DNA of 11,372 nucleotides, from assembly GCA_938091715.1 (NCBI GenBank), contig CALKMT010000031.1, positions 1 through 11,372 on the forward strand, written 5' to 3'. The position numbers and the translations under genes were made by a program. The stretch comes from an uncultured Litorivicinus sp. Lineage in GTDB: Bacteria; Pseudomonadota; Gammaproteobacteria; Pseudomonadales; Litorivicinaceae. The notes beneath the pieces are model-generated. The model had not been told where the DNA came from, ran no database searches, and worked only from the letters and a program-made list of their open reading frames with translations. Of this stretch, positions 1 through 5,748 are shown piece by piece; within the stretch, counting starts at the first letter, position 1; the number at the start of each line of letters is the position of its first letter.

Positions 1-1
1 C

Positions 2-871
2 CAGGCCCTGGTGCCCAGCGGCAAACGCATTTTAATGCCCAATCCCTTCTATCAGATTTACGAAGGGGCAGCCCTGATGGCCGGTGCCGAGCCGCACTAC
101 CTGAACGCCGATGGGCACAACGATTTTGCCCCGACGCCAGAGGACGTCGAGGATTTCAGCCAGGTCGCTGCGGTTTTTTTGTGCACCCCCGGCAACCCCT
201 CTGGGCGCGTGTTGTCGATGCAGGAGCTGCAATCCTGGATTCGGGCGGCGCAAACCCACGATTTCTTGCTGATTTCGGATGAGTGCTACAGCGAGATCTA
301 TCGCGACGAGCAGAACCCGCCGCCGGGCCTGTTGCAGGCTGCCAGCGCCATGGGCAATGACGCGCTAGATCACTGCATTGCCGTGGGCAGCCTGTCCAAA
401 CGCAGCAACCTGCCGGGTTTACGTAGCGGCTACATGATTGGCCACCGGGACTTGATGACGCGTTTTGCCAAATATCGCACCTACCATGGTTGCGCCATGC
501 CCGGGCACCATCAGGCCGCCAGCATCGCCGCGTGGAATGACGAGGCCCACGTGTTGGACAACCGCGATCAGTACCGCGAAAAGTATGCAATGGCCCAGGA
601 ACTGCTGGCTGACTATGTGCCCGAAGAGCCCCCAGCCGGCGGTTTCTATCTGTGGATTCAGGTGCCCGGCGGGGACGACGAGGGCTTTGTCCGTTACCTG
701 TTAGATCGTTACAATCTACGGGTATTGCCAGGGCGGTATCTGGGCCGGGAGGTGGCGGGCTATAACCCCGGTGCCGGTCGCATTCGGGCTGCCCTGGTCA
801 GCTCGCTGGACACCACCCGCGAGGCCATCGAGCGCTTGCGCGATGCATTGAATGAATGGAGCCAGCAATGA
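2..871 (+). CDS. dapC: succinyldiaminopimelate transaminase, 5'-truncated by window edge
   Basis: PLP-dependent fold-type I aminotransferase that makes N-succinyl-LL-diaminopimelate from N-succinyl-2-amino-6-ketopimelate with glutamate, in the cytoplasmic lysine/peptidoglycan pathway. The reading frame is open from base 2, so the true start lies upstream; the GTG at 11 is an internal valine. About 289 codons are visible of a family length near 400. The PLP-binding asparagine motif CTPGNPSG is at bases 179-202, SDECYSEIY follows near 275-301, and the Schiff-base lysine is at bases 398-400 in SLSKRSNLPGLRSG. A C-terminal arginine in RIRAALV would bind the substrate carboxylate. The SLSKRSN-PGLRSG signature and the neighbouring dapD and dapE favour DapC over other class I aminotransferases. 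The stop overlaps the next gene's start by four bases (ATGA), so translation is probably coupled. Confidence 0.9.
   Translation, partial: QALVPSGKRILMPNPFYQIYEGAALMAGAEPHYLNADGHNDFAPTPEDVEDFSQVAAVFLCTPGNPSGRVLSMQELQSWIRAAQTHDFLLISDECYSEIYRDEQNPPPGLLQAASAMGNDALDHCIAVGSLSKRSNLPGLRSGYMIGHRDLMTRFAKYRTYHGCAMPGHHQAASIAAWNDEAHVLDNRDQYREKYAMAQELLADYVPEEPPAGGFYLWIQVPGGDDEGFVRYLLDRYNLRVLPGRYLGREVAGYNPGAGRIRAALVSSLDTTREAIERLRDALNEWSQQ
858..861 (+). promoter_or_regulatory. ribosome binding site that fixes the start of the yffB-like gene
   Basis: GGAG lies six bases before the ATG at 868. An in-frame ATG at 856 would put this sequence inside the gene and would add four residues (MEPA) before the MILYGIPNCDT start typical of the family. 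The start at 868 is therefore preferred. Confidence 0.6.
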
Positions 872-1206
872 TTCTGTACGGAATCCCCAACTGCGACACC
901 GTCGCCCGCGCCCGTAAATTTTTGGAGGCCCGGAATATGGCCTATGACTTTCATGACGTGCGCAAGGACGGGCTCGAGACGCAGGTCGTCCAGGCCGCCT
1001 ATGCCGCCCTCGGCGAGAAGACCTTTAACATGCGCTCGCCGACTTGGCGCGGTTTGAACGACCTAGAGAAACAACAACTGCGCGCCGGGGATGACTTCTC
1101 GGCGGCGTTGCAACACCCCACGGTACTGAAACGGCCGTTGGTGGTGCACGACGAATTTATTACTAACGGTTTTAATGCCGACGATTGGCAAGCCCTGGGC
1201 TTGTAA
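868..1206 (+). CDS. yffB: ArsC/Spx-family thioredoxin-fold protein, YffB-like
   Basis: A 112-residue protein of the arsenate reductase-like (ArsC/Spx/YffB) family. The N-terminus MILYGIPNCDTVARAR carries the family's active-site loop with a single cysteine (C9). The conserved basic segment LKRPLVV, near residues 88-94, is the usual Arg-Pro motif before the cis-proline strand. The length agrees with E. coli YffB (about 118). Its biochemical role is not settled; a glutathione-dependent thiol reductase activity has been suggested for the family. True arsenate reductases carry further features and sit near ars genes, which are absent here. The gene overlaps dapC by four bases and precedes dapD by 28 bases. 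E. coli yffB sits directly before dapE, so the link to dap genes is recurrent. The functional reason for that link is unknown. Confidence 0.85.
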   Translation: MILYGIPNCDTVARARKFLEARNMAYDFHDVRKDGLETQVVQAAYAALGEKTFNMRSPTWRGLNDLEKQQLRAGDDFSAALQHPTVLKRPLVVHDEFITNGFNADDWQALGL

Positions 1207-1222
1207 CTCAACGACACAGAAA

Positions 1223-1228
1223 TAAGGG
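1223..1228 (+). promoter_or_regulatory. ribosome binding site of dapD
   Basis: A purine-rich TAAGGG-type Shine-Dalgarno sequence lies about seven bases before the ATG at 1235. It supports that start within the 28-base gap after the yffB-like gene. Confidence 0.55.
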
Positions 1229-1234
1229 CAACAC

Positions 1235-2230
1235 ATGTTCGCAATTGCACTAGGCACCGGCACTCGAGACGCACAGGGTCAACTACTCGAGGCTTACTTC
1301 CCCTATCCCACACGCAATCCCAGCCAGGCGCTGGTCGATGCCTTGCTGGTCGGCGAGCCTGCGGGTGCCGAGGTGGCGATCGACGCCGGCTGCGCACAAC
1401 GCCTGACCGATGCGGGCGAAAGCAAAATGGCCGCAGCGGTCCAGGCCCTGGGCGACAAGGCCTTTGTCACGGCGCTGGACAGCGATGCTGAGCCCAGCTC
1501 GACCGCCGAGGTGTACCTGAAACTGACCCTGATCAGCACGCGCCAGGCCAAACCCCATGAATTGAACCTGACTGGCCTGTTCGCACAGCTGCCCAACGTG
1601 GCCTGGACCAGCGAAGGGGCCATTGCCCTGGACGAGTTAACCGAGCGTCAAATTCAGGCCCGAGCCGAGGGCCGCGCCCTGACCGTTAACAGTGTCGACA
1701 AATTCCCCCGCATGGCCGATTACGCCGTGCCCGCAGGCATTCGTATCGGCGACGCCAGCCGGGTTCGCCTGGGCGCGCATTTGGGTGACGGCACCACGGT
1801 CATGCACGAGGGCTTTGTTAACTTTAACGCCGGCACCACCGGAGTCAGCATGGTCGAAGGCCGCATCAGCGCAGGCGTCATGGTCGGCGAAGGCTCGGAC
1901 TTGGGCGGCGGTTGCTCGACCATGGGCACCCTGTCCGGCGGCAACAGCATCGTCATCAGCGTTGGCGATCAGTGCCTGCTAGGCGCCAACTCCGGTTTGG
2001 GCATTCCGCTGGGGGATCGTTGTACGGTGGAATCCGGCTTGTACCTGACCGCGGGCAGCAAGGTCCGCGTGTTGGATGAAAACGGCAACACCCTGAAGGA
2101 AGTCAAGGCTAGGGATTTGGCCGGCGTCAGCGATTTATTGTTCCGCCGCAATTCCATGACCGGCACGGTCGAATGCTTGGCCAACGCCCGGGCGATCGAG
2201 TTGAACCCGGCCCTGCACAGTCACAACTGA
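1235..2230 (+). CDS. dapD: tetrahydrodipicolinate N-succinyltransferase (long form)
   Basis: Transfers succinyl from succinyl-CoA to tetrahydrodipicolinate, the committing step of the succinylase branch to meso-diaminopimelate; it acts as a cytoplasmic trimer. The 331-residue protein has an N-terminal domain (about 1-150), then a left-handed beta-helix rich in hexapeptide-type G-x-G turns (about 165-270), and a C-terminal tail with RRNSMTGTVE (304-313). Signature stretches are VDKFPRMADYAVPAGIRI (154-171) and MHEGFVNFNAGT (190-201). The length and these motifs match the longer DapD class seen in Pseudomonas and actinobacteria (about 320-345), not the 274-residue E. coli type. Its stop TGA shares one base with the dapE ATG (TGATG), which implies coupled translation. 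The substrate and product order DapD, DapC, DapE is fully represented in this cluster. Confidence 0.95.
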   Translation: MFAIALGTGTRDAQGQLLEAYFPYPTRNPSQALVDALLVGEPAGAEVAIDAGCAQRLTDAGESKMAAAVQALGDKAFVTALDSDAEPSSTAEVYLKLTLISTRQAKPHELNLTGLFAQLPNVAWTSEGAIALDELTERQIQARAEGRALTVNSVDKFPRMADYAVPAGIRIGDASRVRLGAHLGDGTTVMHEGFVNFNAGTTGVSMVEGRISAGVMVGEGSDLGGGCSTMGTLSGGNSIVISVGDQCLLGANSGLGIPLGDRCTVESGLYLTAGSKVRVLDENGNTLKEVKARDLAGVSDLLFRRNSMTGTVECLANARAIELNPALHSHN

Positions 2231-3357
2231 TGAACCCGACCGTTCAACTGGCCCAGAACCTGATCCAGAAACCCTCGGTGACCCCCGAGGACGCTGGCTG
2301 CCTGGGCGTTATTGGCGAGCGCTTGGAGAAACTCGGCTTTGTGCTGGAGCGCATGGACGCCGGTGACACCTGCAACCTGTGGGCCCGTCGAGGACAGGGC
2401 CAGCCGGTCTTTGCCTTTGCTGGGCACACCGATGTGGTGCCCCCTGGGCCGCTGGAGCACTGGACCCACCCGCCTTTTGACGGGGTCATCGAGGACGGGA
2501 TGCTGCACGGGCGTGGCGCGGCGGACATGAAGGGCTCCTTGGCCGCCATGGTCACGGCTTGCGAAGCCTTTTTGGCCGAGCACCCAGCGCCGCCCTTTGA
2601 CCTGGCATTTTTGCTGACCTCGGACGAGGAAGGCCCGGCCACCCACGGCACCAAGCACTGCATGGCCGTCCTAGAGGCGCGCCAGGAAAAAATTACCTGG
2701 TGCCTGGTGGGCGAGCCATCGAGCAAAGATCAGTTGGGTGACGTGGCCCGACGCGGCCGCCGGGGCTCGTTGAATTGCAAACTGACCGTACGTGGCCGCC
2801 AAGGCCATGTGGCCTACCCGCACCTGGCGTTGAACCCAATCCATGCGGTGGTGCCCGGTCTGACCCGGTTGTCCGCCACCGAGTGGGATCAGGGCAACGG
2901 GCACTTTCCCGCCACGACCTTGCAAATCAGCAATCTGAATTCGGGCACCGGCGCCACCAATGTGATTCCCGGCGTGGCGACGATGCTGTTTAACTTCCGC
3001 TTTAATACCGAGCAAACACCCGAGGGCTTGCAAGCCAAGGCTGAGGCCTGTTTCGCCGATTGTCCGGCGCACCTGGATTTCGAGTGGAACCTATCGGGGC
3101 ATGCCTTTTTGACCGCAGGCGGTCCCTTATCTGAGGCCCTGGGCCTCGCCTGTCAGGATATTTTAGGCGTAACCCCGGACATCAATACCGGCGGCGGCAC
3201 GTCCGATGGGCGTTTTATCGCCCCCACCGGCACCGATGTGGTCGAATTGGGGCCGATTAACGCCACCATTCACCAGGTCAATGAGTGCGTCAGCACGCAG
3301 GACTTGGCGGATCTAAGTCGCGTGTACGCGCGGATTCTGGAACGCATGTGCGGTTAA
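2230..3357 (+). CDS. dapE: succinyl-diaminopimelate desuccinylase
   Basis: Zinc-dependent M20-family hydrolase that splits N-succinyl-LL-2,6-diaminopimelate into LL-diaminopimelate and succinate. From the ATG at 2230 it is 375 residues, the usual length. An in-frame ATG at 2173 would add 19 residues from inside dapD and is rejected, because MNPTVQLAQNLIQKPSVTPED is the normal family N-terminus. The metal and catalytic residues are all visible: H66 and catalytic D68 in GHTDVVPPG, bridging D99 in GRGAADMKG, E133 (general base) and E134 in SDEEG, E162 in GEPSS, and H348 in NATIHQVNE. These sit one position before the Haemophilus numbering, so the enzyme should be active. No clear Shine-Dalgarno precedes the start, so reinitiation from dapD is likely. 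Confidence 0.96.
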   Translation: MNPTVQLAQNLIQKPSVTPEDAGCLGVIGERLEKLGFVLERMDAGDTCNLWARRGQGQPVFAFAGHTDVVPPGPLEHWTHPPFDGVIEDGMLHGRGAADMKGSLAAMVTACEAFLAEHPAPPFDLAFLLTSDEEGPATHGTKHCMAVLEARQEKITWCLVGEPSSKDQLGDVARRGRRGSLNCKLTVRGRQGHVAYPHLALNPIHAVVPGLTRLSATEWDQGNGHFPATTLQISNLNSGTGATNVIPGVATMLFNFRFNTEQTPEGLQAKAEACFADCPAHLDFEWNLSGHAFLTAGGPLSEALGLACQDILGVTPDINTGGGTSDGRFIAPTGTDVVELGPINATIHQVNECVSTQDLADLSRVYARILERMCG

Positions 3358-3593
3358 GTCAGCGCTGGTTAGACGAAACTCGGGGCTTGCGCTGGATTAT
3401 GCTCGGCGCCATGGCCTTTGTGCCCAGCGTGGTGTACTTGGGGATGGTGCTGATGTTTGCCGAGACTGACAGTGGCTGGTGGCAGGGCATTCGATGGGCC
3501 ACCTATGGCGCCTTTGTGGGCGCCACGGTGGGCATCACCGGCTGGTTGCGGTTACTGCTCAGCCGGTTGTTGCGAATCGGCCGTCAGGACTGA
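3348..3593 (+). CDS. small two-helix membrane protein, function unknown
   Basis: An 81-residue protein if translation starts at the GTG at 3348, which has GGAA eight bases upstream and overlaps the dapE end by ten bases. The ATG at 3399 would give a shorter form beginning at the first helix. Two hydrophobic segments are visible: about residues 18-36 (MLGAMAFVPSVVYLGMVLM) and 52-71 (ATYGAFVGATVGITGWLRLL). An acidic, tryptophan-rich linker (ETDSGWWQGIRW) separates them and a basic tail (RLLRIGRQD) follows. I do not recognise a family. Position suggests it is cotranscribed with dapE. The last ten bases overlap the end of the convergent cold-shock gene. The start is uncertain; the frame is supported by the clean membrane-helix pattern. 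It could be an unannotated or lineage-restricted inner-membrane protein. Confidence 0.6.
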   Translation: MRLSQRWLDETRGLRWIMLGAMAFVPSVVYLGMVLMFAETDSGWWQGIRWATYGAFVGATVGITGWLRLLLSRLLRIGRQD

Positions 3594-3985
3594 GCGACGT
3601 CCTCGGCCTGGGGCCCTTTGCCCGAGCGACCCATGACAAAGGTCACCGCCATGCCCTCTTTGATGGCGTAGCGGTCTTGGTTGCGCAGGCTGCGGTAATG
3701 AACAAAGACGTCTTCACCGCCTTCTTGGGTCACAAAACCATAACCCTTTGAGACATTAAACCACTTGATCGTGCCAGACAGACGCGGGCCCGAGGGCACC
3801 ACACGACGGGCGCGTTTCAGGTTGCGATCGGAATAAATCGCGACCAACAGCACCAAAAATGCACTGATCGAGACAATGGTCAGTGCCAGCGAGGAGTTAT
3901 CTAGGGATTGAGAACCGACGTTTACCAGCGCGAGTACAGCGGTACCGAGAAGCGCCAAAACCGCGGCGCGAGCATTACTTTTCAT
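3584..3985 (-). CDS. membrane-anchored cold-shock-domain protein
   Basis: A 133-residue protein that joins two N-terminal transmembrane helices (about 7-24 and 32-51) to a C-terminal cold-shock domain (about 68-132). The nucleic-acid-binding motifs are intact: SGTIKWFNVSKGYGFV contains RNP1 (KGYGFV, 80-85), and DVFVHY (92-97) is RNP2. The ending GKGPQAEDV resembles the last strand of CspA (KGPAAGNV). A basic linker (RNLKRARRVV) follows the second helix, so by the positive-inside rule the RNA-binding domain should face the cytoplasm. CspA-type proteins are free RNA/ssDNA chaperones; a tethered version would act at the membrane. An AAGG-type Shine-Dalgarno lies about 13 bases before the ATG, which is rather long. 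The gene diverges from slyX across 53 bases and converges with the small membrane gene. Confidence 0.85.
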   Translation of the reverse strand: MKSNARAAVLALLGTAVLALVNVGSQSLDNSSLALTIVSISAFLVLLVAIYSDRNLKRARRVVPSGPRLSGTIKWFNVSKGYGFVTQEGGEDVFVHYRSLRNQDRYAIKEGMAVTFVMGRSGKGPQAEDVAQS

Positions 3986-4038
3986 AGCAAAAAATTACCT
4001 TATGTTGGTGACGGCAAAAGTGTAACGGAATCAAGGCA
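3986..4038. other. short divergent intergenic region between cold-shock gene and slyX
   Basis: Fifty-three AT-rich bases separate the divergent starts. They must hold the 5' signals of at least the cold-shock gene. I could not assign convincing -35/-10 pairs for either direction. An ACGGAA stretch (4025-4030) may be the slyX ribosome binding site, eight bases before its ATG; a closer AAGG (4033-4036) sits too near the start to be the main one. Confidence 0.5.
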
Positions 4039-4245
4039 ATGACGGAAAACATAAAAGAAAGAATTGATGAATTAGAAAGTCGCCTGGCGTTTCAAGACGA
4101 CCTGATCGAGGGCCTAAACCGCATGGTCAGCGACCAGAACGAGCGCATCCGCATCCTGGAATTGGCCTACAAAGATCTGGCCAAGCTGGTGCGCGACGGT
4201 GACGAGGGGATCAACACCGGGGACGAACGCCCCCCGCACTATTGA
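4039..4245 (+). CDS. slyX: SlyX family coiled-coil protein
   Basis: A 68-residue acidic protein of the SlyX family. Residues about 4-50 form one continuous heptad-like coiled coil (IKERIDELESRLAFQDDLIE, then LNRMVSDQNERIRILE and LAYKDLAKLV), which matches the family pattern of ELE-RLAFQ--IE-LN--V--Q---I--L. The short tail DERPPHY ends with the Pro-Pro-His-Tyr motif typical of SlyX C-termini. The molecular role is unknown; the name comes from proximity to slyD in E. coli, which is absent here. The stop overlaps the end of convergent trhO by seven bases (4239-4245), so no terminator separates the two genes. Confidence 0.88.
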   Translation: MTENIKERIDELESRLAFQDDLIEGLNRMVSDQNERIRILELAYKDLAKLVRDGDEGINTGDERPPHY

Positions 4246-5246
4246 TTCTGTTGCGCTTGTTGCTGGGCCTGACTTCGGGCCTGGCGCTCCGCTCGGGCAT
4301 TGCGGCGTTTCTCCAGCAGGGTCTTGGCCGACAAGCCTAGGTGGTCCTCGCCACGCTCCCGGGCCAGGCGCTGCTGTTTTACCCGCTCGCCAAAGCGACG
4401 GCGGTCTTCTTCGGAGTACAGGTGCGCACAGTTACCGCACTGAATGCCCTTTTGATACTCCGGGTGCTCGCGATCAACCTCGGACAGGGGCATACGGCAG
4501 CCGCCACAGTTCGAGAAAGTTCCTTGCTCAAGGCGGTGACGCAACGACACCCGTTGGTCAAACACGTAACACTCGCCCTGCCACAGGCTGTTGTCCTGAT
4601 CGCGCTGCTGTAAATAGCCCAGGATGCCGCCCTTTAGGTGGTACACCTCGGGAAAGCCCTTGTTCAGCATCATGCTGGTGCCCTTTTCACAGCGGATCCC
4701 GCCGGTACAGAACATGGCGACTTTTTTGTGCTTGGTCGGATCCAGGTGCTTGTCCACCCATTGGGGGAACTCGCGAAAGCCCGAGGTCTGAGGGTTAATG
4801 GCCCCCTTGAAGGTCCCGACCTGAAATTCGTAATCGTTGCGGGTGTCGATGATCAGGGTTTCGGGGTCTGACAGCACCTGATCCCACTGTTCGGGGTCGC
4901 AATACACGCCAACCGAGCGATCTGGATGGGCGCCCTCGACGTCCAAGGTGACAATCTCTTTTTTGATTTTCACCTTGAAGCGGAAAAAGGGTTTGACCGT
5001 GCCCTGGGACCAGGCTGGGGCCAGCCCGGCCAGGCAGGGCTCCCACTCACCGAGTTTGTTTAGCAAGGCGACCACATCCGAGCGCTGCCCGGCAATGGTG
5101 CCGTTAATGCCCTCGTGGCCCAGGATCAGGGTTCCACAGACATCCAGTTGTTCAGCCAACTGAATCAGCGGCTCCCGCAGGCGGCCAGGATTGGCCAGGT
5201 CTACAAATCGATACAGGGCTGCAACGTCAAATTGCGCAGTCGTCAT
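4239..5246 (-). CDS. trhO: tRNA uridine(34) hydroxylase, rhodanese-domain (YceA type)
   Basis: Oxygen-dependent hydroxylation of U34 in the wobble position of certain tRNAs, the first step to 5-oxyacetyluridine modifications. The 335-residue protein has the YceA layout: an N-terminal acylphosphatase/ferredoxin-like domain (about 1-105, with LGHEGINGTIAG at 42-53), a central rhodanese domain with the active-site loop FCTGGIRCEKGT (catalytic-position C180, second conserved C186), and a C-terminal region with two CxxC pairs (C247/C250 and C270/C273) that could bind zinc. E. coli TrhO is about 350 residues. The C-terminus is a glutamine-rich low-complexity tail (QAQQQAQQNQ). The ATG overlaps the bolA stop by four bases (ATGA) with only a weak Shine-Dalgarno, so it is probably coupled to bolA. 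Confidence 0.93.
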   Translation of the reverse strand: MTTAQFDVAALYRFVDLANPGRLREPLIQLAEQLDVCGTLILGHEGINGTIAGQRSDVVALLNKLGEWEPCLAGLAPAWSQGTVKPFFRFKVKIKKEIVTLDVEGAHPDRSVGVYCDPEQWDQVLSDPETLIIDTRNDYEFQVGTFKGAINPQTSGFREFPQWVDKHLDPTKHKKVAMFCTGGIRCEKGTSMMLNKGFPEVYHLKGGILGYLQQRDQDNSLWQGECYVFDQRVSLRHRLEQGTFSNCGGCRMPLSEVDREHPEYQKGIQCGNCAHLYSEEDRRRFGERVKQQRLARERGEDHLGLSAKTLLEKRRNARAERQARSQAQQQAQQNQ

Positions 5247-5554
5247 GACAGTTGTCCATCTCCACCGCCACAGGCCACCGGTCCGGGCTGGGCAGTCATT
5301 CCTTGAGTTTCGTCGGGACTATACAGATGCAAGGCCAGGGCATGAATGGGGTTTTGCAGCAATTCGGCGCATTTGGCATACACCAATTGATGACGTTTGA
5401 CCCTGCTCAAACTGGCAAAGGAATCCGCCACCATCACAACCTTGAAGTGGGTTCCCGATTCCGGCGGATTGCCGTGCAAGTGGGAATCGTTTGAGATCTC
5501 GAGCCGTTGAGGCTCCAGCGTTTGGAGTAATTCGCGCAATTTGGTTTCAATCAT
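5243..5554 (-). CDS. bolA: BolA family protein
   Basis: BolA proteins partner monothiol glutaredoxins in iron-sulfur trafficking and also act as DNA-binding regulators of morphology and stress. From the ATG at 5554 the protein is 103 residues, close to E. coli BolA (105). Family signatures are LEISNDSHLHGNP (18-30), THFKVVMVADSF (35-46), RVKRHQLVYAKCAELL (51-66) and IHALALHLYSPDE (70-82). These include the helix-turn-helix-like RH motif and the invariant H71 used for cluster ligation. The tail after residue 83 (glycine- and proline-rich) is variable in the family. An upstream in-frame ATG at 5599 would add 15 residues and runs into the terminator stem, so it is rejected. The gene overlaps trhO by four bases. 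No room for a separate promoter exists between the terminator at 5587 and this start. Confidence 0.92.
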   Translation of the reverse strand: MIETKLRELLQTLEPQRLEISNDSHLHGNPPESGTHFKVVMVADSFASLSRVKRHQLVYAKCAELLQNPIHALALHLYSPDETQGMTAQPGPVACGGGDGQLS

Positions 5555-5586
5555 CTGGCCATTGTCCCAGACTGGAACCGAAAGGC

Positions 5587-5619
5587 AAAAAAAAGCCACA
5601 TTCCCGAAGGAATATGGCT
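5587..5619 (-). terminator. strong intrinsic terminator upstream of bolA
   Basis: Read on the minus strand, an 11-bp stem (AGCCATATTCC with GGAATGTGGCT, one U-G wobble) closes a TTCG tetraloop and is followed at once by eight T residues. This is a textbook Rho-independent terminator. It lies 32 bases before bolA on the same strand, and no recognised gene lies upstream of it on that strand. It must therefore end an unannotated RNA or act as an attenuator in the bolA-trhO leader. Confidence 0.85.
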
Positions 5620-5727
5620 CGCCGCACGCAGACGTGGTCTGAAATGATGCCCTGATTCCCTGGGCCTACAGGGGGTTGTGATCACTCCCCACAAGTTGAC
5701 ACAATCCTGTAGCTCAGTACGGCTAAC

Positions 5728-5740
5728 GGTCATCATGACC
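5728..5740. promoter_or_regulatory. 13-base perfect palindrome, possible operator
   Basis: GGTCAT-C-ATGACC is a perfect 6+1+6 dyad, placed immediately downstream of the putative minus-strand -10 at the expected transcription start. The position would suit a repressor site. It could equally be the first hairpin of the RNA. I do not know which regulator would bind it. Confidence 0.4.
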
Positions 5741-5748
5741 AAAATCAG

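Larger units (their letters stand above)
5587..5742 (-). ncRNA. candidate structured small RNA or attenuator leader of bolA-trhO
   Basis: A stretch of about 155 bases runs from a plausible minus-strand promoter to the strong terminator. Besides the terminator it contains a perfect palindrome able to form a GGTCA/TGACC hairpin (5728-5740). It also contains a long imperfect stem-loop whose outer arms are CTACAGG and CCTGTAG (5706-5712 and 5666-5672). Inside that stem, two alternative TTGTG segments (5700-5704 and 5690-5694) compete for one CACAA (5676-5680). A short CAGAC/GTCTG hairpin (5629-5641) follows. I do not recognise a known family: 6S RNA, tmRNA, tRNA and the common riboswitch cores do not fit. 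It may be a stand-alone sRNA, or a conditional leader whose read-through feeds bolA. The transcript ends are inferred, the 5' end only roughly. Confidence 0.4.

Noticed and set aside
2173..2229. Longer dapE start with 19 extra residues
   Set aside because: The extra part lies inside dapD and is not family-like; the ATG at 2230 gives the normal N-terminus and a TGATG junction.
4199..4798. A 199-codon plus-strand reading frame opposite trhO
   Set aside because: Its low-complexity, Arg/Pro/Gly-rich product lies antisense to a fully conserved trhO.
5676..5694. CRP-like site TTGTGATCACTCCCCACAA
   Set aside because: The right half-site has the wrong spacing and mismatches for TGTGA-N6-TCACA.
5696..5724. 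Perfect TTGACA (5696-5701) on the plus strand as -35 for the aminotransferase
   Set aside because: The bases at 16-18 spacing (around ACGGCT) do not resemble a -10 box, so the hexamer alone is not enough.
5551..5742. A 63-codon minus-strand reading frame spanning the leader and ending in an ATGA overlap with the bolA start
   Set aside because: It runs through the terminator stem and T tract, has no Shine-Dalgarno at its start, and its predicted protein has no domain-like composition. The overlap with bolA is probably chance, though a short leader peptide cannot be fully excluded.
5587..5742. 6S RNA
   Set aside because: The segment does not form one rod-like hairpin with a central bubble, and the usual zapA/ygfA neighbours are absent.
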